37,421 nucleotides of DNA from Bacteroidota bacterium (lineage in GTDB: Bacteria; Bacteroidota; Bacteroidia; Flavobacteriales; Flavobacteriaceae). The translations under genes and the position numbers were made by a program. Positions 23,069-33,175 of this stretch are shown here, in pieces. The notes below the pieces were generated by a model. It ran no database searches. It had not been told where the DNA came from and was given only the letters and a program-made list of their open reading frames with translations. The stretch is taken from positions 1-37,421 of the forward strand of contig JAJYSY010000018.1 in the NCBI GenBank assembly GCA_021793375.1, read 5' to 3'. Every line of letters starts with the position of its first letter. Position 1 is the stretch's first letter.

Positions 23069-23629
23069 TTACAGAATTTTGTCTAAAGAAAGACGATTCC
23101 AGTTTTGACTTTCTTGGTATTGACTCATCGTCATTCCGGTGATGGTTTTAAATTGCCCGGATAAATGGCTGATGCTGTTATAATTCAGTTGATAAGCAAT
23201 TTCAGAAAAAGAATATTTCTGCATTTGAATGAGTTCTTTTACTTTTTCAATTTTAAGTTTAATAAGATATTTCTCTAAAGTTTCTCCGGATTTTTTCTTG
23301 AATAATTTGCTGAGAAAAGAATAATCTTTATTTAATTCTTGTGAAAGAAAATTAGAAATACTTTCCGGAAAAGTAGTGGATTTTACCATATTTACAAGAA
23401 TAACTTTAATGGATTCCACCAGCTGATCTTCTGTGTTTTTTACCAATTCAAAACCTTCTGCAGATAAATCTTTTGCAAATTTATTTTCATCAAAAGAAGC
23501 TGGAACAAGGATTTCTACTTTTCCTAATTGAATACTTTTTATTTCTGCTTTATGTTCATGAATAATTTGTGTGATTTTGCTTTTACAGCGATCACAAACC
23601 ATATTTTTGATATAAAGCGTTTTTTTCAT
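23069..23629 (-). CDS. HMA-AraC fusion, probable copper-responsive regulator
   Basis: A 186-residue protein that joins a heavy-metal-associated domain (1 to about 68, metal site C12/C15 in MVCDRC) to a C-terminal AraC-type helix-turn-helix (about 90-180: YSFLSKLFKKKSGETLEKYL and FSEIAYQLNYNSISHLSGQF). It would sense copper directly and act on the adjacent copA gene; that link is inferred from the domain pair and from position. The AraC part is short but has both helix-turn-helix units. A strong promoter precedes it. Confidence 0.85.
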   Translation of the reverse strand: MKKTLYIKNMVCDRCKSKITQIIHEHKAEIKSIQLGKVEILVPASFDENKFAKDLSAEGFELVKNTEDQLVESIKVILVNMVKSTTFPESISNFLSQELNKDYSFLSKLFKKKSGETLEKYLIKLKIEKVKELIQMQKYSFSEIAYQLNYNSISHLSGQFKTITGMTMSQYQESQNWNRLSLDKIL

Positions 23630-23652
23630 TTAAAATTATTCTTCTTTAAAAT

Positions 23653-23684
23653 CAAAGTTAAGCGTTTAAAAACAATTGACCAAA
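23653..23684 (-). promoter_or_regulatory. Promoter of the copper regulator-copA group
   Basis: The minus strand reads TTTG (23681-23684), a 20-base spacer and TAACTTTG (23653-23660), a full match to the -33/-7 consensus, 23 bases before the start codon. Confidence 0.65.
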
Positions 23685-23704
23685 CAGAATAATCAACCTG
23701 AAAA

Positions 23705-24157
23705 TCAATATTCTTTGAGTTCTTCTTCAATCCAATCTATGATTATTTTCTTTTCGCGAGAAGAAAGTCGGCCTTCTGCGTGCATGATTTTATAAGAAGT
23801 GAGCGGCATTTTGTTTTCTTCAATCAGTTTTTTCATGGATTGAAACTTCTTTTTTTGTTTATTGCTGTCATAAGTTTCAAATTCATTAAAATTTAATTCT
23901 CTTTTTGCATCGATGATATGATTTTCCAATATCCAGGCAAAAGGTTGAATTTTATCATACCACGGATATTGTGTGTTGTTGCTATGACAATCATAACAAG
24001 CATTACGAACCAAAGTGGCCGCTTGAGAAGGAACAGCTCTGGATTGAATTATATCTGTGGTCGGAACTTCATCGCTAACATTATTTAAAGTTGGAAAAAA
24101 CTGAATTAAAATCAATGAAAGCAGTAAAATACCTAAAATCAAACGAAAAAATTTCAT
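23705..24157 (-). CDS. Haem-binding domain protein with CxxCH
   Basis: A 150-residue membrane-anchored protein. Residues about 5-25 form an N-terminal signal anchor, and CYDCHSNNTQYPWYDKIQP carries a c-type haem attachment motif typical of the flavobacterial haem-binding domain family. A conserved KMPLTSYKIMHAEGRLS segment and a charged C-terminal helix follow. It is probably periplasmic, facing out from the inner membrane. It lies upstream of the copper regulator on the same strand but is separated by that gene's own promoter, so joint function with copper handling is only suggested. Confidence 0.85.
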   Translation of the reverse strand: MKFFRLILGILLLSLILIQFFPTLNNVSDEVPTTDIIQSRAVPSQAATLVRNACYDCHSNNTQYPWYDKIQPFAWILENHIIDAKRELNFNEFETYDSNKQKKKFQSMKKLIEENKMPLTSYKIMHAEGRLSSREKKIIIDWIEEELKEY

Positions 24158-24378
24158 AAGTATTAATCAGATTCAAACGGTAAAATTAAAAAATAATTTG
24201 AAGAGCTTAACATATTATTTTAAAACTTAATTTTTCTTGTTATTTAAATTGTAATTTATTTGATTTTTTTGATCAGGAAATGAAATCTTTTTTTAGTTAA
24301 AAGAAAGCAATTCAACAAAATCAAAAATAAGTTTTTATACTCTACTGTATAAAGCAGTAGTTTTGAAAGCTAAATCTT

Positions 24379-24386
24379 TATATTTG
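24379..24386 (+). promoter_or_regulatory. -7 promoter box of the SDR-fsa operon
   Basis: TATATTTG matches TAnnTTTG exactly, 17 bases before the SDR ATG. A TTTG at 24362-24365 is closer than the usual -33 spacing. Confidence 0.5.
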
Positions 24387-24403
24387 CACCATTAACAAAA
24401 TGT

Positions 24404-25210
24404 ATGCAAAAAAAAGTTGTTTTAATTACCGGGGCTTCTTCAGGAATTGGAAAAGCTATTGGAGAGTACCTTCACGACAAAGGGTATAAAGTTTATGGCA
24501 GCAGCAGAAACCCTAAACACAAAGAGTTGAATGGAATTCATTTTGTGAGTTTAGATGTTACGAAATCGGAAACCATTACTGCTGCGGTAGATTTTATTAT
24601 GCAAAAAGAAAATCGCATAGATTTTTTGATTAATAATGCCGGAAAAGGAATTACAGGAGCTTTAGAAGAAACACCGGAAGAAGAAATACGTCATAATTTT
24701 GAAGTAAATTACTTAGGTGTTTTACGTGTGATTAAAGCTGTTTTGCCCATTATGCGAAAACAAAGAAGTGGAATGATTATAAATATTACTTCTATTGCCG
24801 GATATATGGGATTGCCTTTCAGAGGAATTTATTCTGCTACAAAAGGAGCTTTGGAATTGACAACTGAAGCTTATAGAATGGAATTAAAACCATTTAATAT
24901 TAAAATGACCAATGTTGCGCCGGGAGATTTTGCCACTAATATTGCAACAGGAAGATATCATACTCCGGTTTATGAAGATTCTCCTTATAAAGAATTGTAT
25001 GAAAGAAGTTTGAAAGAAATGGATGAAGGAGTGGCAAATGGTTTGCCGCCGATAAGAATGGCAAAAAAAGTATATAGAGTGATGCGCAGAAAAAATCCTT
25101 CTATTCACTATAAAGTAGGGGAGCCTTTGCAAAAAATTTCTATTGCTTTAAAACACATTTTACCGGATAAACTTTACGAAAGACTATTGATGAATTATTA
25201 TAAACTTTAA
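24404..25210 (+). CDS. Short-chain dehydrogenase/reductase
   Basis: A 268-residue classical SDR: the cofactor loop TGASSGIG near residues 8-15, NNAGKG in the middle, and the catalytic Ser and YSATK motif (Tyr and Lys). The substrate cannot be read from the sequence; the C-terminal extension is longer than in minimal SDRs and resembles those acting on lipid-like substrates. The gene has its own -7 box and is followed after 20 bases by the fructose-6-phosphate aldolase gene. Confidence 0.88.
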   Translation: MQKKVVLITGASSGIGKAIGEYLHDKGYKVYGSSRNPKHKELNGIHFVSLDVTKSETITAAVDFIMQKENRIDFLINNAGKGITGALEETPEEEIRHNFEVNYLGVLRVIKAVLPIMRKQRSGMIINITSIAGYMGLPFRGIYSATKGALELTTEAYRMELKPFNIKMTNVAPGDFATNIATGRYHTPVYEDSPYKELYERSLKEMDEGVANGLPPIRMAKKVYRVMRRKNPSIHYKVGEPLQKISIALKHILPDKLYERLLMNYYKL

Positions 25211-25230
25211 TTTTTTAAAAACACCAACTG

Positions 25231-25887
25231 ATGAAATTTTTTATTGACACTGCAAACTTAGATCAAATTCAAGAAGCTCAAGATATGGGAATTCTTGATG
25301 GCGTGACCACAAATCCATCTTTGATGGCTAAAGAAGGAATCACCGGCACAGATAATATTATGGCGCACTACAAAAAGATTTGCGAAATTGTAGATGGAGA
25401 TGTAAGCGCAGAAGTAATTTCTACTACTTATGAAGAAATGATTAAAGAAGGAGAAGCTTTGGCCGATATTCATCCGCAAATTGTAGTGAAAGTTCCTATG
25501 ATAAAAGATGGAGTAAAAGCGATGAAATACTTTAGCGACGAAGGAATTAAAACCAATTGCACTTTAGTTTTTTCTGCCGGACAAGCACTTTTGGCAGCAA
25601 AAGCCGGAGCTACTTATGTTTCTCCTTTTATTGGAAGATTAGATGATATTTCTTCTGATGGATTGCGTTTGATTGATGAAATCAGAATGATTTATGACAA
25701 CTATGGATATGAAACAGAAATTTTGGCTGCATCGATTAGAAATCCTATGCATATTATTGATTGTGCTAAAATTGGTGCAGATGTAATTACCAGTCCTTTG
25801 GCTTCAATTGAAGCTTTATTAAAGCACCCTTTAACAGATAGCGGATTGGCAAAATTTCTTGAAGATCATAAAAAAGCAAATGCATAA
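25231..25887 (+). CDS. fsa: Fructose-6-phosphate aldolase / short transaldolase
   Basis: A 218-residue member of the short transaldolase family. The N-terminal [10 protein letters not shown] and GVTTNPSLM segments and Schiff-base lysine K87 in VVKVPM mark the active site. SPFIGRLDD and the C-terminal [11 protein letters not shown] complete the fold. The short group contains both fructose-6-phosphate aldolases and true transaldolases, and the sequence alone does not separate them. It is second in the operon with the SDR and ends at a strong bidirectional terminator. Confidence 0.9.
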   Translation: MKFFIDTANLDQIQEAQDMGILDGVTTNPSLMAKEGITGTDNIMAHYKKICEIVDGDVSAEVISTTYEEMIKEGEALADIHPQIVVKVPMIKDGVKAMKYFSDEGIKTNCTLVFSAGQALLAAKAGATYVSPFIGRLDDISSDGLRLIDEIRMIYDNYGYETEILAASIRNPMHIIDCAKIGADVITSPLASIEALLKHPLTDSGLAKFLEDHKKANA

Positions 25888-25911
25888 AATATTTTCTGCT
25901 TTATGATTATT

Positions 25912-25948
25912 AAAAAAACCACAATTTGCGAAAAATTGTGGTTTTTTT
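25912..25948. terminator. Bidirectional terminator between fsa and the BadF-type kinase
   Basis: A perfect 16-bp stem (25912-25927 with 25933-25948) around a 5-base loop. The centre is ACCACAATTT/AAATTGTGGT, bounded by an A7 run and a T7 run. It sits between two convergent genes and can stop both transcripts. Confidence 0.9.
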
Positions 25949-25976
25949 GATGAAACTTATCGGTTAAGAGATAAGT

Positions 25977-26840
25977 TTAAAATTGAGAATTTCTAATTCT
26001 GACTTGAAAATATTCCGTCAAACTATCAATAGGTCTTTTTTGAATATTTCCTAATTCCAATCCTTTTTCACTCAAGGTTTTGCTGATAATATCTTTAGCA
26101 AAATAAGCTATAGACCCCACAAAATGAATAGGCATTTCTTTGGCTTCAGGAAAAGGAAGAATCCATTTGTTAATGTAAACTTCTAAACCTTTCTCCAACA
26201 TATCAGAAAAATATTCCGGTAGGGGATCATAATTGGCAATGAATTTAGCAAAGTTTGCCAAATACGCATTTGGATTGTCTTTTTTATAAAGATTTTCTTT
26301 TACCTCGTGTGGAAACAATTCAAATTCTTTGGCAAATTCTTTAGCTATTTCTGCCGGCATTTCTTCATAATAATAATCCTGCAGTAATTTTTTTCCAAAG
26401 TAATTTCCGCTGGCTTCATCCATCAGTAAATATCCCATAGACGGAGTGTGGGTTTTTGTTCCCATGCCATCAAAATAACATGCATTAGAACCGGTTCCTA
26501 AAATACCAACCACTCCGGGAGAGTTGGTTACAGAAAGACAAGCCCCTAATAAATCTTCATGCACTTCACAATTAGCTCTTCTGAAATATTTTTCTAAAAA
26601 TCTTTTTAAACGTATTTTATTTTTTTCTGTACCACAACCGGCTCCATAAAAATAAATGCGTTCAATCTCTTCATTTACGTGAGCTATTTCTTCACTTTGC
26701 GCTAAGCGCTTGTGCATTTTTTGAGTTGTTAAAACATTCGGATTTAATCCTAAAGTTCTTGTTTTAAATATGATTTCTCCATCATTATCAAGTAAAACCC
26801 AGTCACACTTAGTGGAACCACTATCCGCAATTAAAATCAT
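25977..26840 (-). CDS. BadF/BadG/BcrA-type ATPase, probable N-acetylglucosamine kinase
   Basis: A 287-residue protein of the ASKHA fold: phosphate loop ADSGSTKCDW near the start, GILGTGSNACYFDG as the second phosphate motif and FVGSIAYF near the end as the adenosine part. Members near glycolytic genes are usually annotated as GlcNAc kinases, and that is the best guess here. It is last in the leftward ilvE-pfkA-gap group, three bases after gap, so it is expressed with glycolysis. Confidence 0.82.
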   Translation of the reverse strand: MILIADSGSTKCDWVLLDNDGEIIFKTRTLGLNPNVLTTQKMHKRLAQSEEIAHVNEEIERIYFYGAGCGTEKNKIRLKRFLEKYFRRANCEVHEDLLGACLSVTNSPGVVGILGTGSNACYFDGMGTKTHTPSMGYLLMDEASGNYFGKKLLQDYYYEEMPAEIAKEFAKEFELFPHEVKENLYKKDNPNAYLANFAKFIANYDPLPEYFSDMLEKGLEVYINKWILPFPEAKEMPIHFVGSIAYFAKDIISKTLSEKGLELGNIQKRPIDSLTEYFQVRIRNSQF

Positions 26841-26843
26841 TTT

Positions 26844-27863
<1,020 letters not shown>

Positions 27864-28850
27864 TTAAATTGAAGTAATATCGGCTACGCGCAATAAATCT
27901 TCGTCTAATTTTCTATCTGTTAAAGCTGCTGTTTGAAAAGAAATCGTAGTCAATTTTCTGTTGATAATTCCTACAATTCTATTGGATTTTCCTGTTCTTA
28001 AAGTTTCTACAGCTTTAATGCCCAACCTGCTTGCTAAAACCCGATCATAACAACTTGGTGCTCCACCGCGTTGAATATGTCCTAAAATACTGACTCGAAT
28101 TTCGTAGCCCACAAGATGATCTTCAAGATAATCTGCTATTTCAAAAATATTTTTTCCAGTTAATTTACTTTCAGAAACCACTACAATACTTGAAGTTTTT
28201 CCTGATTTTCTGCTGTGTTTTAATGAAGCAAGCAAACGATCTACTCCCAAGTTTTCTTCCGGAATAATAATTTCTTCTGCTCCTGCGCCAATTCCGGCGT
28301 TTAAAGCAATGTCTCCGGCATCTCTGCCCATAACTTCCACAAGAAATAAACGGTTATGAGAATTCGCGGTGTCTCTGATTTTATCTATAGCTTCCACAAC
28401 TGTGTTTAATGCTGTATCATAACCGATAGAAAAATCAGTTCCGTTGATGTCATTATCAATAGTAGCCGGAATTCCTATAACCGGAAAATTATGTTCTTTG
28501 CTTAAAATTTCTCCACCTTTAAAACTGCCATTTCCTCCTATAATAATCAAACTGTCAATTTGATTTTCTTTGAGGTTTTCATAAGCTTTTTTTCTTCCTT
28601 CTTTAGTTTTGAATTCTTCTGATCGCGTAGATTTTAAAAAAGTTCCTCCGCGGTTAATAATATTTTTCACCGATCGGGCATCGAGTTCTTTAAAATCTTT
28701 TTCTATCAATCCTTCAAAACCTCTGAAAATTCCTGTGCATTTTATTTGATAATAAGCACAAGTACGAACCACAGCACGAATGGCTGCATTCATTCCGGGA
28801 GAATCTCCGCCGGAAGTCAATAAGGCAATATGCTTAGGTGAATTTGGCAT
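27864..28850 (-). CDS. pfkA: 6-phosphofructokinase
   Basis: A 328-residue phosphofructokinase: TSGGDSPGMNAAIRAV (nucleotide and substrate loop), PATIDNDINGTDFSIGYDTA with catalytic Asp in TIDND, and VEVMGRDAGDIAL. Glycine after the GGN site fits ATP rather than pyrophosphate use. The usual GGDGS reads GGNGS, so the common magnesium-binding Asp is Asn; activity may still be normal, since similar changes occur in Bacteroidota as far as I recall. It is followed by gap and preceded, 47 bases away, by ilvE, all leftward. Confidence 0.94.
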   Translation of the reverse strand: MPNSPKHIALLTSGGDSPGMNAAIRAVVRTCAYYQIKCTGIFRGFEGLIEKDFKELDARSVKNIINRGGTFLKSTRSEEFKTKEGRKKAYENLKENQIDSLIIIGGNGSFKGGEILSKEHNFPVIGIPATIDNDINGTDFSIGYDTALNTVVEAIDKIRDTANSHNRLFLVEVMGRDAGDIALNAGIGAGAEEIIIPEENLGVDRLLASLKHSRKSGKTSSIVVVSESKLTGKNIFEIADYLEDHLVGYEIRVSILGHIQRGGAPSCYDRVLASRLGIKAVETLRTGKSNRIVGIINRKLTTISFQTAALTDRKLDEDLLRVADITSI

Positions 28851-28897
28851 AAAATATCTTTGACTTGTGTGGTTTTAAATAAGATTAAAAATTAAAC

Positions 28898-29971
28898 TTA
28901 TTTAATTTCATATAACCAGTTAAATTTATCTTCAGCTCGGTTGTATTGAATATCTTGCAAAGCTTTTTTCAATTGAGGTCCATAAGGATTTTCTACTTTT
29001 GGCAATTCAAAATATTCTCCTTTATAACCAAATCCAACAAATGGAACTAAAGTAGCTGCTGTTCCTACACCAAAAATTTCTTTTAATTCTCCTTGTTTTT
29101 CAGCATTTAAAACTTCTTCTACTTTAATTGGTCTGACATCAACATCAAAACCTTTGTCTTCTGCTAATTTTAGAATACTTTTTCGAGTAACTCCATCTAA
29201 AATTCTTTCGTTTGTAGGAGCAGTGATTAAAGTATCTCCGATTCTGAAAATAACATTCATTGTTCCTGCTTCTTCCATATATTGATGAGTAGCAGAATCC
29301 GTCCAAATAATTTGTTGATAACCTTCTTTTCTTGCTAATTCAGTAGGATAAAAAGAAGCTCCGTAATTTCCTCCTGCTTTAACAAAACCAACACCACCTT
29401 CTGCAGAACGGCTAAATCTATCTTGGATCAACACTTTTAATCCAGTGCTTTCTTCTGTATAATAAGCTTTTACAGGACTACAAATAATACAAACTCTGTA
29501 TTCTGTAGCCGGTGCAGCAGCAACTTGATTTTCAATTCCGATGGCAAAAGGTCTGATATATAAAGAATACCCATCTTTTGAAGTAATCCAATCTTTGTCT
29601 AAATTCATCAAAATATCCAAAGCTCCAAAGAAATATTCTTCAGGAAATTCCGGCATGCACATACGCACACAAGATTTATTAAAACGCTGGAAATTTTGCT
29701 CCGGACGGAATAACCAAACTTTTCCTTTTTCGTCTTTAAAAGCTTTCATCCCTTCAAAAATACTTTGTCCGTAATGGAATATTTTTGAAGCAGGATCTAA
29801 TTGCATAGGACCATAAGGTTTAATTTCAGGAGTTTGCCATTTTCCATCACGGTAATCACAAATCAACATATGATCTGTATAAAATTTTCCGAAACCCGGA
29901 TTTTCTAAATTAGCTTCATTTATTTTTGATTGCTCTATTTTAGTTATTGAAAAATCATCTTTATTATACAT
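28898..29971 (-). CDS. ilvE: Branched-chain amino acid aminotransferase
   Basis: A 357-residue fold-type IV PLP enzyme of the long BCAT group. SIFEGMKAFKD, RPEQNFQRFNKSC and the PLP lysine in VKAGGNYGAS are visible, followed by EEAGTMNVIFRI and GVTRKSIL. It transfers the amino group for leucine, isoleucine and valine. It is the first gene of the leftward group that continues with pfkA, gap and the kinase; the 47-base gap to pfkA leaves room for a separate pfkA promoter. Confidence 0.94.
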   Translation of the reverse strand: MYNKDDFSITKIEQSKINEANLENPGFGKFYTDHMLICDYRDGKWQTPEIKPYGPMQLDPASKIFHYGQSIFEGMKAFKDEKGKVWLFRPEQNFQRFNKSCVRMCMPEFPEEYFFGALDILMNLDKDWITSKDGYSLYIRPFAIGIENQVAAAPATEYRVCIICSPVKAYYTEESTGLKVLIQDRFSRSAEGGVGFVKAGGNYGASFYPTELARKEGYQQIIWTDSATHQYMEEAGTMNVIFRIGDTLITAPTNERILDGVTRKSILKLAEDKGFDVDVRPIKVEEVLNAEKQGELKEIFGVGTAATLVPFVGFGYKGEYFELPKVENPYGPQLKKALQDIQYNRAEDKFNWLYEIK

Positions 29972-30233
29972 TGAAACAATATTTTTATAAGCAAAAAAGT
30001 AGTTTTTCTTGCTTGGTTTTTTTGCGCTGTGAAAATATAAAATATACTTATGATAAATTAAGTAATTGTGTTAATATATTCCAACCAACTTGTTAATTGT
30101 TTTTATAAACTTAAGAAGTGAAGAAATTTTTTTTCTGAAAAACTAAAAATTTAATTTCTTTTTATGAGAAAAGTGTAAAATTAGATTTGTTTTTATTGAA
30201 AATCAACATAGGTTTTAGCAATAAAATAAAAAC

Positions 30234-30241
30234 TATATTTG
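30234..30241 (+). promoter_or_regulatory. -7 promoter box of mnmD
   Basis: TATATTTG, 24 bases before the mnmD ATG. The 294-base gap between ilvE and mnmD (29972-30265) otherwise shows only AT-rich divergent promoter sequence. Confidence 0.5.
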
Positions 30242-30265
30242 TTAATTATATAGTGGAAATTATTT

Positions 30266-30949
30266 ATGAAACGGAAAATTTTTAAAACAGCAGATGGTTC
30301 TCACAGTATAAAATTACCGGAGTGGGAAGAACATTATCATTCTAAACATGGCGCAATTCAAGAAGCGAATCATGTTTTTATCAAAAGTGGATTGAATTAT
30401 TATAAAAGTATTTTTCCGAAAAAGAAAAACATCACTGTTTTAGAAGTTGGATTTGGAACAGGATTAAATGCTTTGTTGACAGCTTTATATGCAGAAAAAA
30501 ATAAAATTAATATAAAATATATAGGCTTAGAAGCTTATCCTGTAGAAGAAAAAGAATGGAGTTTATTGAATTATCCGAAGATGTTAGAAGAGAAAAATGC
30601 TTTATCAGTTTATCGTGAAATTCATAAAACAGCGTGGGAACAGGAAGTGGAAATTTCTGAAAATTTTGAATTAGAAAAAAGAAAATTGTTTTTTCAAGAT
30701 TTTAAACAACAAAATTGTGCAGATCTTATTTATTTTGACGCTTTTGGCCCGCGTGTTCAACCAGAACTTTGGATGGAAAATATTTTTATAAATATGTTTG
30801 AAGCACTTCAAGAAAATGGGATTTTGGTTACTTATTCTGCCAAAGGAAGCGTTAGAAGAACTTTGCAAAAGATAGGTTTTCAAGTAGAGAAAATTCCCGG
30901 TCCTCCCGGAAAAAGAGAAATGTTGAGAGGAAGTAAAATGAAAAACTAA
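30266..30949 (+). CDS. mnmD: tRNA 5-(aminomethyl)uridine-34 methyltransferase MnmD
   Basis: A 227-residue SAM-dependent methyltransferase, the stand-alone MnmD part of MnmC. SAM motif VLEVGFGTGLNALL near residue 56, and IYFDAFGPRVQPELW, the DAFxP signature of the DUF752/MnmC methyl domain. It converts the aminomethyl group on the wobble uridine to methylaminomethyl. There is no FAD oxidoreductase domain, as is usual for MnmD outside Proteobacteria. It is transcribed alone from a TATATTTG promoter. Confidence 0.92.
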   Translation: MKRKIFKTADGSHSIKLPEWEEHYHSKHGAIQEANHVFIKSGLNYYKSIFPKKKNITVLEVGFGTGLNALLTALYAEKNKINIKYIGLEAYPVEEKEWSLLNYPKMLEEKNALSVYREIHKTAWEQEVEISENFELEKRKLFFQDFKQQNCADLIYFDAFGPRVQPELWMENIFINMFEALQENGILVTYSAKGSVRRTLQKIGFQVEKIPGPPGKREMLRGSKMKN

Positions 30950-31043
30950 AAAATATGTTTTTCTGAAAATATAATTGTTTTTTTTAATTTATGAGAAATA
31001 CTATTAAATTCTTAATCTTATAAAAGATTGTAATAGAATTTTC

Positions 31044-31051
31044 TATTTTTG
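31044..31051 (+). promoter_or_regulatory. -7 promoter box of the secreted unknown protein
   Basis: TATTTTTG matches TAnnTTTG, about 61 bases before the ATG at 31113. Confidence 0.4.
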
Positions 31052-31112
31052 AGATGCGGCAAACTTTTTGCTATTACATCTTGCAAAAAACTGCTCAAGA
31101 AAATATAAAACT

Positions 31113-31799
31113 ATGAGATTCTTATTTTTATCAATATTTATTTTTTGTTCTTCCATAGCTTTTTCACAAATTGATATTCCGGAGAAAAGAGATTCCGGAA
31201 AAAGTATTGACAGAGAAGAAAACAGAAGTATAGGCAGAGAATCTTCAAGCGGACAAGATTTGCGAATTGATAGAGGGTATTCTTCCGGAGAAAAAACAAA
31301 GAAATTTTTGGGCCAACCGGATGCCCCTTCCTTAGAAAGAAAAGAAAAAGACAATAAAGTCAATATGCAACAAGAGGAAGAATACGTGAGAAAAACAGTG
31401 GATTTTAAGCCTAAATATTTAGAAAACGATAATTCTGATGGAGAAATTTATAAGGAATATAGTAAACCACAAGATTTAGGAAGATATTTTACTTCCGGAG
31501 ATTATGTAAAAATAAGCTGGCGAGATGCACAAGTTGTAGATGGAGATCGAGTAGATATTATGGTGAATGGAGAAGTGGTGGTAGAAAATGTAACGCTTTT
31601 AGCAAGATTTCATAGTATCCGTGTAGATTTGAAAGAAGATGGAATTACTAAAATTGAATTTAAAGCTTTAAATCAAGGAGAATCCGGACCTAATACTGCG
31701 GAATTTAAAGTAGAAGATGAAAATGGTGGAATTTTAACTCACGATGAGTGGAATTTAACCACCGGAACCATAGCTTCTTTGGTGGTGATTAAACAGTAA
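31113..31799 (+). CDS. Secreted protein of unknown function
   Basis: About 228 residues with a clear signal peptide (MRFLFLSIFIFCSSIAFS, cleavage before Q). The middle (about 25-95) is low-complexity and charged (Ser, Arg, Lys, Glu, Asp). The C-terminal ~100 residues look like a compact beta domain (SWRDAQVVDGDRVDIMVNGE, then VDLKEDGITKIEFKAL). I do not recognise a named family; the C-terminal part may bind a ligand or a wall component. The upstream codons to 31068 lack signal-peptide character, so 31113 is the start. Confidence 0.8.
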   Translation: MRFLFLSIFIFCSSIAFSQIDIPEKRDSGKSIDREENRSIGRESSSGQDLRIDRGYSSGEKTKKFLGQPDAPSLERKEKDNKVNMQQEEEYVRKTVDFKPKYLENDNSDGEIYKEYSKPQDLGRYFTSGDYVKISWRDAQVVDGDRVDIMVNGEVVVENVTLLARFHSIRVDLKEDGITKIEFKALNQGESGPNTAEFKVEDENGGILTHDEWNLTTGTIASLVVIKQ

Positions 31800-31803
31800 A
31801 AAG

Positions 31804-32343
31804 TTATTGATTTTTGTAAAAAGAAAACACTGCACTTCCGTATTTTCTATTTTCTATAAAATTAGGATGGGAGGGATGCTTGGTATGTTTAGAGTGTTCT
31901 AAAATCAACAATCCGTTTTCATTTAAAAAATTATTTTTAAAAACAGCAGCAACAATTTCTTCAAACTGTTCATCAGAAAAATCATAAGGAGGATCAACAA
32001 AAATTAAATCATAAGATTTAAAAGGTTTTTTTAAAAAAGAAAAAACATCACTTTTAAGCGTATAAATATCAACCTCTAATTCTTTTGCTGTTTTTTCAAC
32101 AAATTTTACACATCTATAAAAATTATCTACAGCTGTAATATCTGTTGTTCCTCTTGAAGCAAATTCAAAACTCACACTTCCAATTCCGGAAAATAAATCC
32201 AATACTGATAATTCTTTAAAGTTGTAATGGTTAGCCAAGATATTAAACAATCCTTCTTTTGCTTGATCTGTAGTGGGACGAACAGGAAGTTTTCCCGGAG
32301 CAAAAATTCTTCTTCCTTTAAGCTTTCCTGAGATGATTCTCAT
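31804..32343 (-). CDS. rsmD: 16S rRNA (guanine(966)-N2)-methyltransferase RsmD
   Basis: A 179-residue methyltransferase. MRIISGKLKGRR at the start and RPTTDQAKEGLFNIL are RsmD hallmarks; DLFSGIGSVSFEFASRG is the SAM motif and FVDPPYDF carries the DPPY catalytic motif for N2 methylation of guanine. It overlaps the upstream DUF3822 gene by 26 bases, and the pair is common in flavobacteria. It converges on the secreted-protein gene with only four bases between stops. Confidence 0.92.
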   Translation of the reverse strand: MRIISGKLKGRRIFAPGKLPVRPTTDQAKEGLFNILANHYNFKELSVLDLFSGIGSVSFEFASRGTTDITAVDNFYRCVKFVEKTAKELEVDIYTLKSDVFSFLKKPFKSYDLIFVDPPYDFSDEQFEEIVAAVFKNNFLNENGLLILEHSKHTKHPSHPNFIENRKYGSAVFSFYKNQ

Positions 32344-33175
32344 TGGTGATTAAATTTAATAAAAATTGATATTGATGTTTTTCTGCTTTTTTCAATTTTT
32401 CATCTTCAATAGTTAAATGATGAGGGGTAGAAAAAAACGAGATATTTCTGATATAAGTAAACAATAAATTATAAAGTTTGCTTTCTTTTTCAATTTCTCC
32501 GGAGAGATATAAATTTACATCATCTGTTGATAAATTTAATTGTTCAAAGACAAATAAAATATAATACACAAAATCTTCCGGAGCAAAATAATCATAGGTG
32601 TTGCTAAGAATTAATTTCTCTTTTTTTACCACACACAAATCAAAATGAGAAGTATAAGCATTTACATATACTTCAGTTGTTGTTTTATCAGTTTGTGCTA
32701 AGCATTGATCAATAAATTCTGTCATGGCGTGTGTATATGAGAAAGTTCCAAATTTTTCAAACAGATAATTATTGATATTGGTAAAAGGAACATACACCAT
32801 ATTTGCGTTTAAGTTTTTTAAACGATCAAAAGTCAATTGATCTGTAGAGATTATTTTAGTATTAAATTTTAAATAATCACTTAATCTTTCCTCTAAAAAG
32901 TAGGGGCGGGGGACTAACGCAAAATAAGGGTGAGCATAAATCACCTTAATTTCTGAAATTTCTTTCAGTTTTTCTTCTTCAAGATCATATTTAAAAACCG
33001 CATTTATTTCTGTTAGTAATTCTTCCGGTGTTTTAGGCGAAGAAAAATCTCTTCTAAAGAAAGAAGAAATCTTTTTATCATTTTCAGAAATAAAAAAATA
33101 AAGTCCATCCCGAAAAATCAGAATGGACAAGATTTTTAAAGTATTCAATTTATCAGTTTTTTGATTTTTTGCCAT
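32318..33175 (-). CDS. DUF3822 family protein
   Basis: A 285-residue protein resembling the Bacteroidota DUF3822 family, which looks like an actin-type ATPase fold. FVPLPYFLEERLSDYL-like segments (ALVPRPYFLEERLSDYLKF), a central VYVNAYTSHFDLCVVKK strand pair, and FEQLNLSTDDVNLYLSGEI match the family. Function is not established. It lies in a leftward three-gene operon: the 220-residue unknown gene overlaps it by 23 bases and it overlaps rsmD by 26. The genetic link with rsmD suggests, without proof, a role near ribosome maturation. Confidence 0.82.
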   Translation of the reverse strand: MAKNQKTDKLNTLKILSILIFRDGLYFFISENDKKISSFFRRDFSSPKTPEELLTEINAVFKYDLEEEKLKEISEIKVIYAHPYFALVPRPYFLEERLSDYLKFNTKIISTDQLTFDRLKNLNANMVYVPFTNINNYLFEKFGTFSYTHAMTEFIDQCLAQTDKTTTEVYVNAYTSHFDLCVVKKEKLILSNTYDYFAPEDFVYYILFVFEQLNLSTDDVNLYLSGEIEKESKLYNLLFTYIRNISFFSTPHHLTIEDEKLKKAEKHQYQFLLNLITNENHLRKA

